Assembly (NCBI RefSeq): GCF_900112005.1
Contig: NZ_FOKK01000004.1
Location: forward strand, 62,001-126,000
Length of the DNA: 64,000 nt
Direction of reading: 5' to 3'
Origin: Algoriphagus aquimarinus
GTDB lineage: Bacteria > Bacteroidota > Bacteroidia > Cytophagales > Cyclobacteriaceae
Shown: positions 43,390 through 52,923 of the stretch, piece after piece
Layout of the letters: every line of letters begins with the position of its first letter
Numbering within the stretch: the stretch's first letter is position 1
Program-made: the position numbers and the translations under genes
Notes under the pieces: generated by a model
What the model was told of the DNA's origin: nothing
The model's database searches: none
What the model saw: only the letters and a program-made list of their open reading frames with translations

Positions 43390-45336
43390 ATGTCACAACT
43401 TATTAACATTACCCTTCCAGATGGCACTGTGAAGGAGTACGAAAAAGGAACTACCGGACTACAGATTGCTGCAAGTATCAGCGAGGGTTTAGCGAGAAAC
43501 GTTCTAGCCGCAAAAGTAAATGGACAGGTTTGGGATGCTACCCGAGCTATCGACACTGATTCAACTATCCAATTATTGACTTGGAATGACGGAGAAGGCA
43601 AAAACACGTTTTGGCACTCTTCAGCTCACTTGCTTGCAGAAGCATTGGAAGTACTTCATCCAGGGATCAAATTCGGTATCGGTCCTCCGATCGAAACTGG
43701 TTTCTATTACGATGTAGATTTCGGTGATAAAACCCTTGATGGGTCAGAACTGGAAGCTATAGAGCAGAAAATGATTGAATTGGCTCGTGAGAAAAATGAG
43801 TACATCCGTTCTGATGTTTCCAAGAAAGATGCTGTTGCTTATTTCGAGGATAAAGGTGACGAGTACAAGCTCGACCTTTTAGAAGGACTTGAAGATGGAA
43901 CCATTACTTTCTATCAGCAAGGAAACTTCGTAGATCTTTGCCGTGGACCACATATCCCAAACACCGGTTTTGTAAAGGCTGTAAAGCTGACTAACATCGC
44001 TGGTGCATACTGGAGAGGAGACGAGAAGCGCAAAATGCTTACTCGTATTTACGGTGTTACTTTCCCTAAAGCGAAAGAGCTATCTGAATATTTAACATTA
44101 CTTGAAGAAGCTAAGAAACGCGATCATAGAAAGCTTGGCCGTGAATTGGAGCTTTTCATGTTTTCAGAGAAAGTAGGGGCAGGACTGCCACTATGGCTTC
44201 CTAAAGGAACACTTTTAAGAGAGCGTTTGGTGAATTTCTTAAAAAAAGCGCAGGACAAAGCTGGATATCAGCAGGTGATTACACCGCATATTGGTCATAA
44301 AGTATTGTATGAGACTTCTGGTCACTACGAGAAATATGGCAAGGATTCTTTCCAGCCAATTGCTACTCCACATGAAGGAGAAGAGTTTTTGCTGAAGCCA
44401 ATGAACTGCCCACATCACTGCGAGATTTATAAAAACAAACCGCATTCTTACAAAGAATTGCCAATACGCTACGCGGAATTTGGTACTGTATATCGTTATG
44501 AGCAGAGTGGAGAATTGCACGGATTGACCCGTGTTCGAGGATTTACTCAGGATGATGCGCATATATTCTGTCGCCCAGATCAGGTGAAAGAGGAGTTTAT
44601 CAAAGTGATTGATTTGGTTTTATATGTATTCAAAGCTTTAGGTTTTGATGATTATACTGCTCAAATCTCTTTGAGAGATCCAGAAAATCCTTCCAAATAC
44701 ATCGGAGGCGATGAGAATTGGGACAAAGCAGAAGCTGCAATTATCGAAGCGGCAGCTGAAAAAGGTTTGATTACGGTCACAGAGCTTGGTGAGGCGGCAT
44801 TCTACGGCCCTAAGCTGGACTTCATGGTCAAAGATGCTTTGGGAAGAAAATGGCAGTTGGGAACTATCCAGGTAGATTATAACTTACCAGAACGATTCGA
44901 GTTGGAATACATCGGATCGGACAATCAGAAGCATAGACCTGTGATGATCCACAGAGCGCCATTTGGTTCTTTGGAGAGATTCGTTGCGGTGCTTATCGAG
45001 CACTGTGCAGGCAACTTCCCACTATGGCTTTCTCCTGAACAGATCAATATTTTGCCTATTTCTGAGAAATATGTAGAATATGCAGAAGAAATAAAGTCAA
45101 TCCTCGAAGAGGTGGGAATATCAGGTTCTATTGACAACAGAGATGAGAAGATCGGAAGAAAAATCCGTGACTCTGAAGTTAAAAAAGTGCCTTTTATGCT
45201 GATAGTAGGGGAAAAGGAGCAGGAAGAGCGAAAGCTTTCTGTCCGTAAGCATGGTGAAGGAGATCTAGGTAATTTCTCTCCGGAGGAGTTTATAAACTAT
45301 TTTCAAGGCATTATTTCAGCATCATTGAGTAAGTAA
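43390..45336 (+). CDS. thrS: Threonyl-tRNA synthetase
   Basis: A 648-residue class II synthetase with the N-terminal TGS domain (1-62), the editing domain with [11 protein letters not shown] and [10 protein letters not shown], catalytic motif 2 ([20 protein letters not shown]), the zinc-site segment [10 protein letters not shown] and the C-terminal anticodon-binding domain. It heads the translation cluster with infC, rpmI and rplT, the same order as in many bacteria. Confidence 0.98.
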   Translation: MSQLINITLPDGTVKEYEKGTTGLQIAASISEGLARNVLAAKVNGQVWDATRAIDTDSTIQLLTWNDGEGKNTFWHSSAHLLAEALEVLHPGIKFGIGPPIETGFYYDVDFGDKTLDGSELEAIEQKMIELAREKNEYIRSDVSKKDAVAYFEDKGDEYKLDLLEGLEDGTITFYQQGNFVDLCRGPHIPNTGFVKAVKLTNIAGAYWRGDEKRKMLTRIYGVTFPKAKELSEYLTLLEEAKKRDHRKLGRELELFMFSEKVGAGLPLWLPKGTLLRERLVNFLKKAQDKAGYQQVITPHIGHKVLYETSGHYEKYGKDSFQPIATPHEGEEFLLKPMNCPHHCEIYKNKPHSYKELPIRYAEFGTVYRYEQSGELHGLTRVRGFTQDDAHIFCRPDQVKEEFIKVIDLVLYVFKALGFDDYTAQISLRDPENPSKYIGGDENWDKAEAAIIEAAAEKGLITVTELGEAAFYGPKLDFMVKDALGRKWQLGTIQVDYNLPERFELEYIGSDNQKHRPVMIHRAPFGSLERFVAVLIEHCAGNFPLWLSPEQINILPISEKYVEYAEEIKSILEEVGISGSIDNRDEKIGRKIRDSEVKKVPFMLIVGEKEQEERKLSVRKHGEGDLGNFSPEEFINYFQGIISASLSK

Positions 45337-45423
45337 TACTTGGGTATTATTTAATTCAGTTTTTCTTAATTAGAAATAATTCCGATATTTGCATCCAATT
45401 TCATAAAAACAATCAACGCAAAC

Positions 45424-45978
45424 TTGAGAAACCAAAGACAACCCTATAGAGGTAGACAAGAAGAACCTTATAAAGTAAACCAGAAAATCAGAGCTCGTGA
45501 AGTGAGAGTGGTTGGTGATTTCGTAGAAGGTGGAAATGCATTACTTCCTACAGACAAAGCAATCAAAATCGCACAGGAAAATGACCTGGATCTTGTAGAG
45601 ATTTCTCCTAACGTCGATCCTCCAGTTTGTAAGATTCTTGACTACGCTAAGTTTAAATACGAGCAGAAAAAGAAGCAGAAGGAGATCAAATCCAATGCAG
45701 CTAAGATTGTTTTGAAGGAAATCAGATTCGGACCGAATACGGATGAGCATGATTACAATTTCAAACTGAAGCATGCCATCAACTTCTTGAAAGAAGGCGC
45801 AAAAGTAAAGGCTTACGTACACTTCGTGGGTCGTAGCATTGTGTTTAAAGAAAGAGGCGAGATGTTACTTCTGAAATTTGCTCAGGCGCTTGCAGAATAT
45901 GGCGCAGTAGAGCAGCTTCCAAAAATGGAAGGAAAGAGAATGAACATCTTCATCGCTCCGAAAGCAGGAAAGAAATAA
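45424..45978 (+). CDS. infC: Translation initiation factor IF-3
   Basis: A 184-residue IF3: N-domain with [16 protein letters not shown] and C-domain with [20 protein letters not shown]. It prevents premature 50S joining and checks the start codon. No ATG lies in frame upstream; the most likely start is TTG at 45424. A non-ATG start is known for infC in E. coli (AUU), where it serves autoregulation, so a similar control is plausible. It follows thrS by 87 bases, with a GATATTTG -7-like element at 45384-45391. Confidence 0.93.
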   Translation: MRNQRQPYRGRQEEPYKVNQKIRAREVRVVGDFVEGGNALLPTDKAIKIAQENDLDLVEISPNVDPPVCKILDYAKFKYEQKKKQKEIKSNAAKIVLKEIRFGPNTDEHDYNFKLKHAINFLKEGAKVKAYVHFVGRSIVFKERGEMLLLKFAQALAEYGAVEQLPKMEGKRMNIFIAPKAGKK

Positions 45979-46004
45979 ATTTCAACTAATATAAATACAG
46001 CAAA

Positions 46005-46199
46005 ATGCCAAAGGTAAAAACCAAATCCAGTGCAAAGAAGCGGTTCGCTTTGACAGGAACCGGTAAAATCAAAAGGAAACACGCTTTCAAAAGCCACATC
46101 CTGACCAAAAAAGCTACCAAAAGAAAGAGAAACTTGACCAAAACTGGTCTAGTTCACGAATCTGATGAAGGTAGAGTAAAAGCAATGTTGAGAATCTGA
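46005..46199 (+). CDS. rpmI: Ribosomal protein bL35
   Basis: A 64-residue basic protein ([34 protein letters not shown]) of standard bL35 length, 26 bases after infC. Part of the large ribosomal subunit. Confidence 0.97.
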   Translation: MPKVKTKSSAKKRFALTGTGKIKRKHAFKSHILTKKATKRKRNLTKTGLVHESDEGRVKAMLRI

Positions 46200-46306
46200 T
46201 TTTCAGCAGTCGCTTAAAAATTAATTAAGGTTTATTTATTCACCAGGCACACTGGTTTCCAAGATCCCGATAATTCGGGGCACCATGCGTCAAAAAACAA
46301 AACACT

Positions 46307-46651
46307 ATGCCTAGATCGGTAAACGCGGTAGCGTCCAGAGCAAGAAGAAAAAAAGTGCTTAAAGCCACAAGAGGTTACTTCGGAAGAGGTAGCAACGTTT
46401 GGACAGTAGCCAAAAACAAGTATGAGAAAGGTCTTCAGTATGCGTACAGAGATCGTAAAGCGAAGAAAAGAGAATTCAGAGCTTTATGGATTCAGCGTAT
46501 CAACGCAGGTGCAAGAATGCACGGCGTATCCTACTCTCAATTGATGGGATTATTGAAGAAAGGTGAGATCGAACTTAACCGTAAGGTTTTGGCAGATCTA
46601 GCCATGAATCACCCTGAAGCATTTAAAGCTGTAGTTGAAACTGTAAAATAA
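46307..46651 (+). CDS. rplT: Ribosomal protein bL20
   Basis: A 114-residue bL20 ([39 protein letters not shown]). In E. coli bL20 binds the rpmI leader to repress its own cistron. Here the 107-base rpmI-rplT gap holds a CCCGA/TCGGG hairpin (46266-46279). A strong terminator follows. Confidence 0.97.
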   Translation: MPRSVNAVASRARRKKVLKATRGYFGRGSNVWTVAKNKYEKGLQYAYRDRKAKKREFRALWIQRINAGARMHGVSYSQLMGLLKKGEIELNRKVLADLAMNHPEAFKAVVETVK

Positions 46652-46673
46652 GGACGCACTGCCTTATTTTATT

Positions 46674-46703
46674 AAAAGCCTTCCCTCGGGAAGGCTTTTT
46701 TGG
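46674..46703 (+). terminator. Terminator after rplT
   Basis: AAAAGCCTTCCC pairs with GGGAAGGCTTTT around TC, followed by T-run. Confidence 0.92.
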
Positions 46704-46769
46704 TTTTGGACTATAGCTTTGTTGATAGGATTTAAGTAGTATAGATTCTCAATTTGAACCGGTAAGAAA

Positions 46770-47849
46770 ATGAAGCATAAGTCTAATTTCTTTTTACTAT
46801 CAGCCTGTTTTCTAGTAGGATTCGGATTTTTTAGGTGCTCTAAAAATCTAGAAACTAGCTTACCAATCGTTGAGATTCCTAGTAAGATAGACCAGGAATT
46901 GCAACTGGAACAATTGACAAAATCTTTGAAACTGATTCAGCTGGAGACCAATGATAGCTCTTTTTTGACTGGTGTATTGGATGTTAAACTTTTCAATGAC
47001 AAAATTTATGTTTCAGATGCTTCCCGGAGGATTTTGATATTTGATCAAGAAGGGAAGTTTCTAAAAGTACTAGGTAAACAGGGAGAGGGACCTGGAGAGT
47101 ATAAGCATTTCGCCTATATGACCATTGACGAAGAATCCGATCTTCTTTATGTAGCCTCGGCCATGAAGCTGTATGTTTATTCCACGGAAAATGAATTACT
47201 CTTAGAAAATGCACTTCCATTTTATGTGAATTCTCTTGCGGTCTTGGAAGAACAATTATTCGTTCTTAGGCAAGAACGAGTTATTCCACAGGAAGAAGGT
47301 TATTTAAACCAATCAACTTTATATGAAATCGATAGAGCATTGACTGTTGTTGATACCATTCCAGTTAGAGATGTGAAATTACAAACAGGTGGATTTTCAG
47401 ATTTTTCCTTTAAGAATTACTTCTCTACGGTAGGGCTTGACCATTATGTGTATGTGCCGGATTTTGGTAGTCAGATTTTACTTCATGATACCCTTTATCA
47501 ATTTAAGGACAAGATTCTGACTCCATTCTTAAAAATGAATTTTGAAACGATTCAGACTTTGGATAAGAGCGGGATAAAAAAGATTCAAATCTATAATGTG
47601 ATTAATTCGCAGTCATTCCTATTCTGCGAGTATTATTCGGATAGTAACCATTTGTTGTTTGTATATGAAAAGGAAAGCTCAAAAGGCTATAATTTGAAAT
47701 CAGGCATCATGGATGATCTGGGAAATCCAGTTATTCTCAGGCCGTTGGATTTAGGAAGAGACATCTTCTACTTTGTGCAGCAATCGGAATATTCAGACAG
47801 CGAAACAGAAGAGCAAAACCCTAGAATTGGGATCGTTCAGCTAAAATAA
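46770..47849 (+). CDS. 6-bladed beta-propeller lipoprotein, distant relative
   Basis: A 359-residue protein with a lipobox (GFGFFRC, cysteine near 23) and blade motifs such as ILIFDQEGKFLKVLGKQGEG. It belongs to the same superfamily as the tandem at 39614-43280 but is shorter and diverged throughout. It converges with the transporter gene, overlapping by 9 bases at the 3' ends. Confidence 0.8.
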   Translation: MKHKSNFFLLSACFLVGFGFFRCSKNLETSLPIVEIPSKIDQELQLEQLTKSLKLIQLETNDSSFLTGVLDVKLFNDKIYVSDASRRILIFDQEGKFLKVLGKQGEGPGEYKHFAYMTIDEESDLLYVASAMKLYVYSTENELLLENALPFYVNSLAVLEEQLFVLRQERVIPQEEGYLNQSTLYEIDRALTVVDTIPVRDVKLQTGGFSDFSFKNYFSTVGLDHYVYVPDFGSQILLHDTLYQFKDKILTPFLKMNFETIQTLDKSGIKKIQIYNVINSQSFLFCEYYSDSNHLLFVYEKESSKGYNLKSGIMDDLGNPVILRPLDLGRDIFYFVQQSEYSDSETEEQNPRIGIVQLK

Positions 47850-49157
47850 TTTTACAATTCCATAGATAGAAACCAACCCAATAGAAACCACGCTGAGCCA
47901 AAACAGAATGCTTGACAAATATCCTGAGGCTAGATTTAAAGCGCTGTTCTTAAATCTAAACTGGATTGCAGCATAGACAACCAATAATAGCAATACAGAG
48001 CCAATTACGCCTCCTGATAAGACCATAAATGCAGGAAGCTCTACGAAGGCAAAAGCAATAGCCCAGAGAATGGGTAAAACCCAGGCCAATATAGCAACCC
48101 AGGTTTTTCTGGTTTTCAGATCATCATAGGCTATCCAACCCAATTCTCCGAAAATATCTGGAAATAGGCGTGTCCAATAAGCCAGCGTAGCAAACACACT
48201 TGAAAAAAGCACAAAGAATGCTCCAGAGATATAGGCAAGACGGGCATTTTCCCCTAGAGTTTGTGTGTAAATATTTGCTAAAGTTTCTATTAGTTTATTA
48301 CCACTTGGGATGTCTTGGTTACCATACAGAATGGAAGCCCCCAGTAAATAAAAAGCTGCAGTGACTACGGTGTAAATAACCATCGCGACGATTGCATCCA
48401 AGTACATGATTTTTATCCAGCCATTCGCTCGATATTTCCATTCCTCGCTGCCATCATTTTCACCGACATATTTGGCGTAGCCCTTCTCCAGACACCAATA
48501 GGTGTAGGCAATAATCTCGTCACTTGCCACTCCCGTGATCCCAAAAGCTCCTATAGCGACAAATATTAAATCAGATGGTAAACTGAATGTTAAACCACTT
48601 GCCACATCTGAAAAAGTAAAACCAAAGGGACTGTAGCTAAGGGCTATCACAGACGCAAGCGTAAAAACAGTAAAGCCTACCACCATAAACATGGATGTCC
48701 GTTCTACAATGCTGTAGTAATTTTTATAGATCAATAGGCTTGTAACGGCTCCTAGAATAAAGGCTAGAATAATAGGAGAGACCTGAGGCAAAAGCATGCT
48801 TAGTGCGATAGCTGCACCACCGATCATTCCTCCAAGTTGCAAAATTTTGAAAAGTGTCAATAAAAATGTCGTCCAAACTGCCCAATTCTTAGGCCCAGAT
48901 AGACTTGAAAAAGAAGTCATCAAAGGTTTCCCAGTAATAATAGCATTCTTCCCAAATTCCAATTGTATGGCGACTTTCACCAGACAGCTAACTAGTATGA
49001 CCCAAAAGGTGATAAATCCACCTTTTGCACCCAGAACAGTGGTAGCTATTAATTCCCCTGATCCAACAATGGAAGCTGAAAGTATAAATCCAGGTCCAAG
49101 AAACTTGAGTTTTTGAAAAAGTGAGGTAGGTGGTTTTTTTATTTCGGGCGATGTCAT
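47841..49157 (-). CDS. Nramp-family transporter with divergent metal-site motifs
   Basis: A 438-residue membrane protein with about 11 helices and GPGFILSASIVGSGELIATT at the N-terminus, where canonical Nramp proteins have the DPGN motif of helix 1. In helix 6 the canonical MPHN-type motif is replaced (AFGITGVASDEIIAYTYW). Both metal-binding motifs are therefore changed, so the substrate may not be Mn/Fe. The family placement is from overall pattern. Confidence 0.85.
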   Translation of the reverse strand: MTSPEIKKPPTSLFQKLKFLGPGFILSASIVGSGELIATTVLGAKGGFITFWVILVSCLVKVAIQLEFGKNAIITGKPLMTSFSSLSGPKNWAVWTTFLLTLFKILQLGGMIGGAAIALSMLLPQVSPIILAFILGAVTSLLIYKNYYSIVERTSMFMVVGFTVFTLASVIALSYSPFGFTFSDVASGLTFSLPSDLIFVAIGAFGITGVASDEIIAYTYWCLEKGYAKYVGENDGSEEWKYRANGWIKIMYLDAIVAMVIYTVVTAAFYLLGASILYGNQDIPSGNKLIETLANIYTQTLGENARLAYISGAFFVLFSSVFATLAYWTRLFPDIFGELGWIAYDDLKTRKTWVAILAWVLPILWAIAFAFVELPAFMVLSGGVIGSVLLLLVVYAAIQFRFKNSALNLASGYLSSILFWLSVVSIGLVSIYGIVKLF

Positions 49158-49240
49158 CCACTAAAAATAGGGAAATATATTTCCGCTAGATCAAAATGTG
49201 GTAGCGTAGAGGAGTGATGAACTCGATATGAAATTTAGGC

Positions 49241-49501
49241 TTATGAATAAAATGGAAGAATATTCTGATTTACCCCATCTCTACCTTTTCCCATTTTAAG
49301 TTCTTTTTCACGAATCAGAGCTTATTTTTTGCTTTTAAAGAATTCCACATGAATAACAATCCATGGTCTGTGTTTTAATGTGAACCCTTTGGTTGATTTA
49401 GAATTATGGAAATAAAATCTGGTGATAAGGTTTGAAGTCATACCAGTATAGGTCTTTCTAGAAGCTTGCGAATGAAGCACATAGACTAAAAATTCATCCA
49501 T
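49241..49501 (-). pseudogene. GIY-YIG endonuclease-like gene with in-frame stop
   Basis: From ATG 49501 the minus strand reads MDEFLVYVLHSQASRKTYTG then HRPWIVIHVEFFKSKK, a GIY-YIG domain of the small UPF0213/YhbQ type. TAA at 49322-49324 (codon 60) interrupts it. Reading on in the same frame gives ALIREKELKMGKGRDG and a stop at 49241-49243, the expected end of the domain. One nonsense mutation (most likely from GAA) has broken the gene. Confidence 0.8.
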
Positions 49502-49512
49502 TAGTAAAAATA

Positions 49513-49541
49513 AAAAAAGGCTTCCGATTCCGAAAGCCTTT
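49513..49541 (-). terminator. Terminator after tRNA-Met
   Basis: On the minus strand AAAGGCTT and AAGCCTTT form a stem that runs into seven T, 3 bases beyond the tRNA 3' end. Confidence 0.85.
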
Positions 49542-49543
49542 AG

Positions 49544-49617
49544 TAGCGAGAGGGAGATTTGAACTCCCGACCTCAGGGTTATGAATCCTGCGCTCTAACC
49601 AACTGAGCTACCTCGCC
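49544..49617 (-). tRNA. tRNA-Met (CAT)
   Basis: A 74-base cloverleaf on the minus strand begins GGCGAGGTAGCTCAG. The anticodon loop TTCATAA carries CAT, and the T-arm is GGGAGTTCAAATCTCCC. The 3' CCA is not encoded. The acceptor stem pairs GGCGAGG with TCTCGCT (with G-T pairs at both ends). It looks like an elongator Met tRNA rather than Ile2 by its overall likeness to other Bacteroidota elongators. Confidence 0.9.
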
Positions 49618-49971
49618 ATTTATAATTTCTTTTTAACACTTCAATTAGGAAAATTAAACTCCCGTCTGACGCGCCTATTCGCCGTGGCGTAGCGGATATG
49701 AATCCTGCTCCCGATAACTATCGGGATACCTCGCCATTTATAATTTCTTTTTAACACTTCAATTAGGAAAATTAAACTCCCGTCTGACGCGCCTATTCGC
49801 CGTGGCGTAGCGGATATGAATCCTGCTCCCGATAACTATCGGGATACCTCGCCATTTATAATTTCTTTTTAACACTTCAATTAGGAAAATTAAACTCCCG
49901 TTTGAAGCGCCTATGCACCGTGGCTTAGCGGATATGAATCCTGCTCCCGATAACTATCGGGATACCTCGCC
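49618..49971 (-). repeat. Three tandem 118-bp repeats derived from the tRNA-Met gene and its leader
   Basis: Exact-length copies lie at 49618-49735, 49736-49853 and 49854-49971. The first two are identical; the third differs at five bases. On the minus strand each begins like the tRNA (GGCGAGGTA), then has a palindrome (CCCGATAGTTATCGGG) instead of the D-arm, then GCAGGATTCATA with the CAT anticodon, a G/C-rich CGCC/GGCG palindrome, and a half T-arm (GGGAGTTTAA), and ends in the A/T-rich leader that also precedes the true tRNA. Confidence 0.9.
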
Positions 49972-50148
49972 ATTTATAATTTAATGTCGGTTCAATTACT
50001 TCAATGAGTTTCTAACCTAGTAGAAACATTTTTTGGGTATTGATTTTTGAAATTAATGCCTATATTAAAGCACGTTCGAGAATCAAATCACTTTGGTCGA
50101 GAATCGTATATTGTCAACCCCAGAAAACCTCCCTTTCGTAAGGGAATG

Positions 50149-50179
50149 CAAATATGAGGTCTTGTACTGTGAAATGCAA
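50149..50179 (-). promoter_or_regulatory. Possible promoter for the tRNA-Met unit
   Basis: On the minus strand TTG (50177-50179) and CATATTTG (50149-50156) are 20 bases apart, close to the Bacteroidota -33/-7 pattern. A transcript from here would run through the three repeats into tRNA-Met. Alternative starts may lie in the A/T-rich leader just before each unit. Confidence 0.3.
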
Positions 50180-50230
50180 GTTGACGTTCTTTAAAAAAAT
50201 GATTTTTTACATAGTGTAAAAGCGATTATC

Positions 50231-50626
50231 ATGGTAAAAAACAAGTTTGTAGCTGATTATCAAATCAATGCCTCCAAAAAAATAGTTTTCCATTATTTAA
50301 GTACTGCGAGTGGATTAGAAGAGTGGTTTGCAGATGAAGTGAAAATAAACGAGGATAAGAACTATATTTTCAATTTCGACAGAGAAGATCATTATGCGCG
50401 ACTAGCTTCTCAACGCAGTAATTCTCACGTGAAATTTGAATTTTACGATCCTAAAAACCCCGATGAGTCAGATCATGCATTTATAGAATTTAAATTGGAA
50501 GAGAATGATCTCACCCAAACCTTGTTTTTGAAAGTGATCGATTACTCTGATGGATATGATGATGAAGAACTAATTTCCATCTGGCATGGTCTAATAGGAA
50601 GACTCAAAGAAATTATTGGTGGGTAA
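50231..50626 (+). CDS. START-like domain protein
   Basis: A 131-residue protein with the SRPBCC/START-like fold: KNKFVADYQINASKKIVFHY, the conserved LEEWFADEV near residue 33, and a C-terminal helix (ELISIWHGLIGRLKEII). The family is widespread in Bacteroidota and may bind small hydrophobic ligands or act as an Aha1-like domain; function not established. Confidence 0.8.
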   Translation: MVKNKFVADYQINASKKIVFHYLSTASGLEEWFADEVKINEDKNYIFNFDREDHYARLASQRSNSHVKFEFYDPKNPDESDHAFIEFKLEENDLTQTLFLKVIDYSDGYDDEELISIWHGLIGRLKEIIGG

Positions 50627-50698
50627 TCTCAATTGATTTTACCAAATTTGAACTTCAGCTCCAAGGCTGCCGTACTTGCCTTGTGAGCAGTTTGAATA

Positions 50699-52489
50699 AT
50701 GAAGAAACTAGATAAACTTATACTTGGGTCATTTTTGGGCCCATTTTTATTGACTTTTATTGTCGTGGATTTCATCCTGTTGACCGTCAACATGCTGAAA
50801 TACTTCGATGAGATTTTTGGGAAGGGTCTGAGTTTTTGGATCTATATGGAGCTGATTGGGTATTTTGTTATCAGTATATCTCCTATGGCACTGCCGTTAG
50901 CAGTATTGCTCTCCAGCTTAATGACCTTTGGAAATCTGGGTGAGCACTTTGAACTTACTGCAATTAAAAGTAGCGGAATATCCCTTTTGAGAGCATTACG
51001 TCCGATTGGAGTATTTGTGATTGTGTTAGCTTTTGGAGCATATCTTTCAAATAATTACCTAGTACCTAAGGTTAACCTTAAGACCTTCAGTTTGCTCTAT
51101 GATATTCGGATGAAATCGCCTGCGTTGGATATAAAAGCTGGGGTTTTCTACGCAGGTATCCCAGGTTATAGTATCAAAGTCAATGAAAAAGTTGGTGAAT
51201 TTGGGCTCAAAGACATTTTGATCTATGATCATTCCGATGGTAGAACTGGTAATTTAAAAGTGACTTTGGCTGATTCGGGTAGGATGGAACCGTTTTTCAA
51301 TGAGAACTATATGAAGCTGTCCTTATATCATGGACAGAATTATAGAGAATCTAAACCAACAAGGGGGATTGTTGAGAAACCCGTTGAATTTGATAGGATA
51401 TCTTTTGATACAAATGAAATTGTGTTTGACTTGAATAATACATTCAAGCTTAATCGGACAGCTGAAGATGCTTGGTCCACTAACAGATCTATTAAAAATA
51501 TATCGCAAATTAAGGTAGGTCTGGATTCCATAGGAACATTGGTCAATGAGCAGCTCTTTAGGAGTTTTCAGGAAGCTGAAAGTATTTATCCATTTTTTAC
51601 ACGGGATAGAAAATTTAAACCTTCAGCAAAAATAGCCGAACGAAAATTTTTGGATGACTCCATTAGGATGGCAAAAATGAATAGGGAGAAAGAACTACTG
51701 GATTCTCTTGAACAGTCAAAAAATCTAGCACAAAAAGACACTTCATCGATTCTAGTTGATAAGCCTGAATCTCGGACACTGACTACAAATAGCGATTCAC
51801 TAATCATTGATAAAAAAACTGTCACTATTTCTAATGAGGTTTCATCCAATGATTCATTATTTCTTAAACCTACTAGCAAAAATGAACAAAAGGTAGAAAT
51901 TAAGCTCGCAGAGTTGGACACCAATCTCAATAGTAAAAAGCAAGTGGTCAAAGTAGAGCGAACCGCAGCTTTGACTGAAATGGAAAGAGAAAGAATTGAC
52001 TCTCTTGTAGAGAATCGTGGCTATGAAAAGAGTGCAATCTCAATGGCCTTGACCAACTCTAGAAACCTTAAGAACTCATTTAATATCAAGATGAGCCAGA
52101 TAGATAACTATCAAAGAGAATATAGAAGGTACCAAATAGCTTGGTATCAAAAATATACTCAGGCTTTCGCCTGCTTTGCGATGTTTTTGATAGGTGCTCC
52201 ACTTGGGGCTATTATCAAAAAGGGTGGATTAGGTATGCCCGTATTGATTTCTATCATATTCTTCATCGTGTATTATATGTTGACGATAACAGGGGAGAAG
52301 TGGGCTAAAGAAGGTATTGCAGATCCATTATTTGGAACTTGGTTTTCCAATCTATGCTTACTTCCTTTTGGGTTGTTCTTTGTAAGGCAGGCTAGAAAGG
52401 ATGCGAGATTGTTTGAGCCAGACTTTTATTTGGCGATTTGGAAGAGTATTAAGAATCGCTTCAAAGTTCTTGGCTCAAAAGCGCATTAA
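50699..52489 (+). CDS. LptF/LptG-family permease
   Basis: A 596-residue membrane protein: three N-terminal helices (about residues 12-33, 54-80, 100-122), a periplasmic beta-jellyroll region, and three C-terminal helices from about 483. LptF/LptG export lipopolysaccharide from the inner membrane. The middle part between the jellyroll and the last helices is long, charged and low-complexity (residues about 280-450), making the protein much longer than E. coli LptF (about 366). Confidence 0.88.
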   Translation: MKKLDKLILGSFLGPFLLTFIVVDFILLTVNMLKYFDEIFGKGLSFWIYMELIGYFVISISPMALPLAVLLSSLMTFGNLGEHFELTAIKSSGISLLRALRPIGVFVIVLAFGAYLSNNYLVPKVNLKTFSLLYDIRMKSPALDIKAGVFYAGIPGYSIKVNEKVGEFGLKDILIYDHSDGRTGNLKVTLADSGRMEPFFNENYMKLSLYHGQNYRESKPTRGIVEKPVEFDRISFDTNEIVFDLNNTFKLNRTAEDAWSTNRSIKNISQIKVGLDSIGTLVNEQLFRSFQEAESIYPFFTRDRKFKPSAKIAERKFLDDSIRMAKMNREKELLDSLEQSKNLAQKDTSSILVDKPESRTLTTNSDSLIIDKKTVTISNEVSSNDSLFLKPTSKNEQKVEIKLAELDTNLNSKKQVVKVERTAALTEMERERIDSLVENRGYEKSAISMALTNSRNLKNSFNIKMSQIDNYQREYRRYQIAWYQKYTQAFACFAMFLIGAPLGAIIKKGGLGMPVLISIIFFIVYYMLTITGEKWAKEGIADPLFGTWFSNLCLLPFGLFFVRQARKDARLFEPDFYLAIWKSIKNRFKVLGSKAH

Positions 52490-52514
52490 CTTTTTACTTT
52501 CTCAGAATAAACCC

Positions 52515-52522
52515 TACCTTTG
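52515..52522 (+). promoter_or_regulatory. -7 element of the rpsO promoter
   Basis: TACCTTTG fits the TAnnTTTG consensus of Bacteroidota. It lies 27 bases before the rpsO start. A clear -33 element is not visible. Confidence 0.5.
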
Positions 52523-52549
52523 TGGTTGTTTTACAAAATTTAGCTAAAC

Positions 52550-52825
52550 ATGTATTTATCCTCAGAGATTAAAGAAGAGTTATTTAAGAATCATGGACGG
52601 TTAAAATCTGCTACTGACACAGGATCTCCTGAGTCTCAGATTGCCCTCTTTACACACAGAATCAAGCATTTGACTGAACATTTGAAGTCAAATAAGAAGG
52701 ATCACTCCTCAAGACTTGGTTTATTGAAGCTAGTAGGTAAAAGAAGAAGCCTATTGGATTACCTTCACAAGAAAGAGATCGAGCGATACAGATCAATCAT
52801 CGCCGAGCTAGGAATCAGAAAATAA
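52550..52825 (+). CDS. rpsO: Ribosomal protein uS15
   Basis: A 91-residue uS15 ([32 protein letters not shown]). It binds 16S rRNA in the small subunit. It precedes pnp as in E. coli; a terminator-like hairpin stands between. Confidence 0.97.
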   Translation: MYLSSEIKEELFKNHGRLKSATDTGSPESQIALFTHRIKHLTEHLKSNKKDHSSRLGLLKLVGKRRSLLDYLHKKEIERYRSIIAELGIRK

Positions 52826-52835
52826 CCAATCTAGT

Positions 52836-52867
52836 AAGGTTCTCTTGAGTGAGAACCTTACTTTTTT
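52836..52867 (+). terminator. Hairpin between rpsO and pnp
   Basis: AAGGTTCTC pairs with GAGAACCTT (6-base loop) and is followed by CTTTTTTATTTTT. It would end or attenuate the rpsO message; in E. coli the rpsO-pnp interval is an RNase III target. Confidence 0.85.
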
Positions 52868-52923
52868 ATTTTTAAGGTTATAAGAACACTTTTATCACTA
52901 ACGACGCAAACTAACAATCATTT

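Noticed and set aside
49618..49971. CRISPR array
   Set aside because: The units are 118-base head-to-tail repeats with no unique spacers; there are no cas genes in the window.
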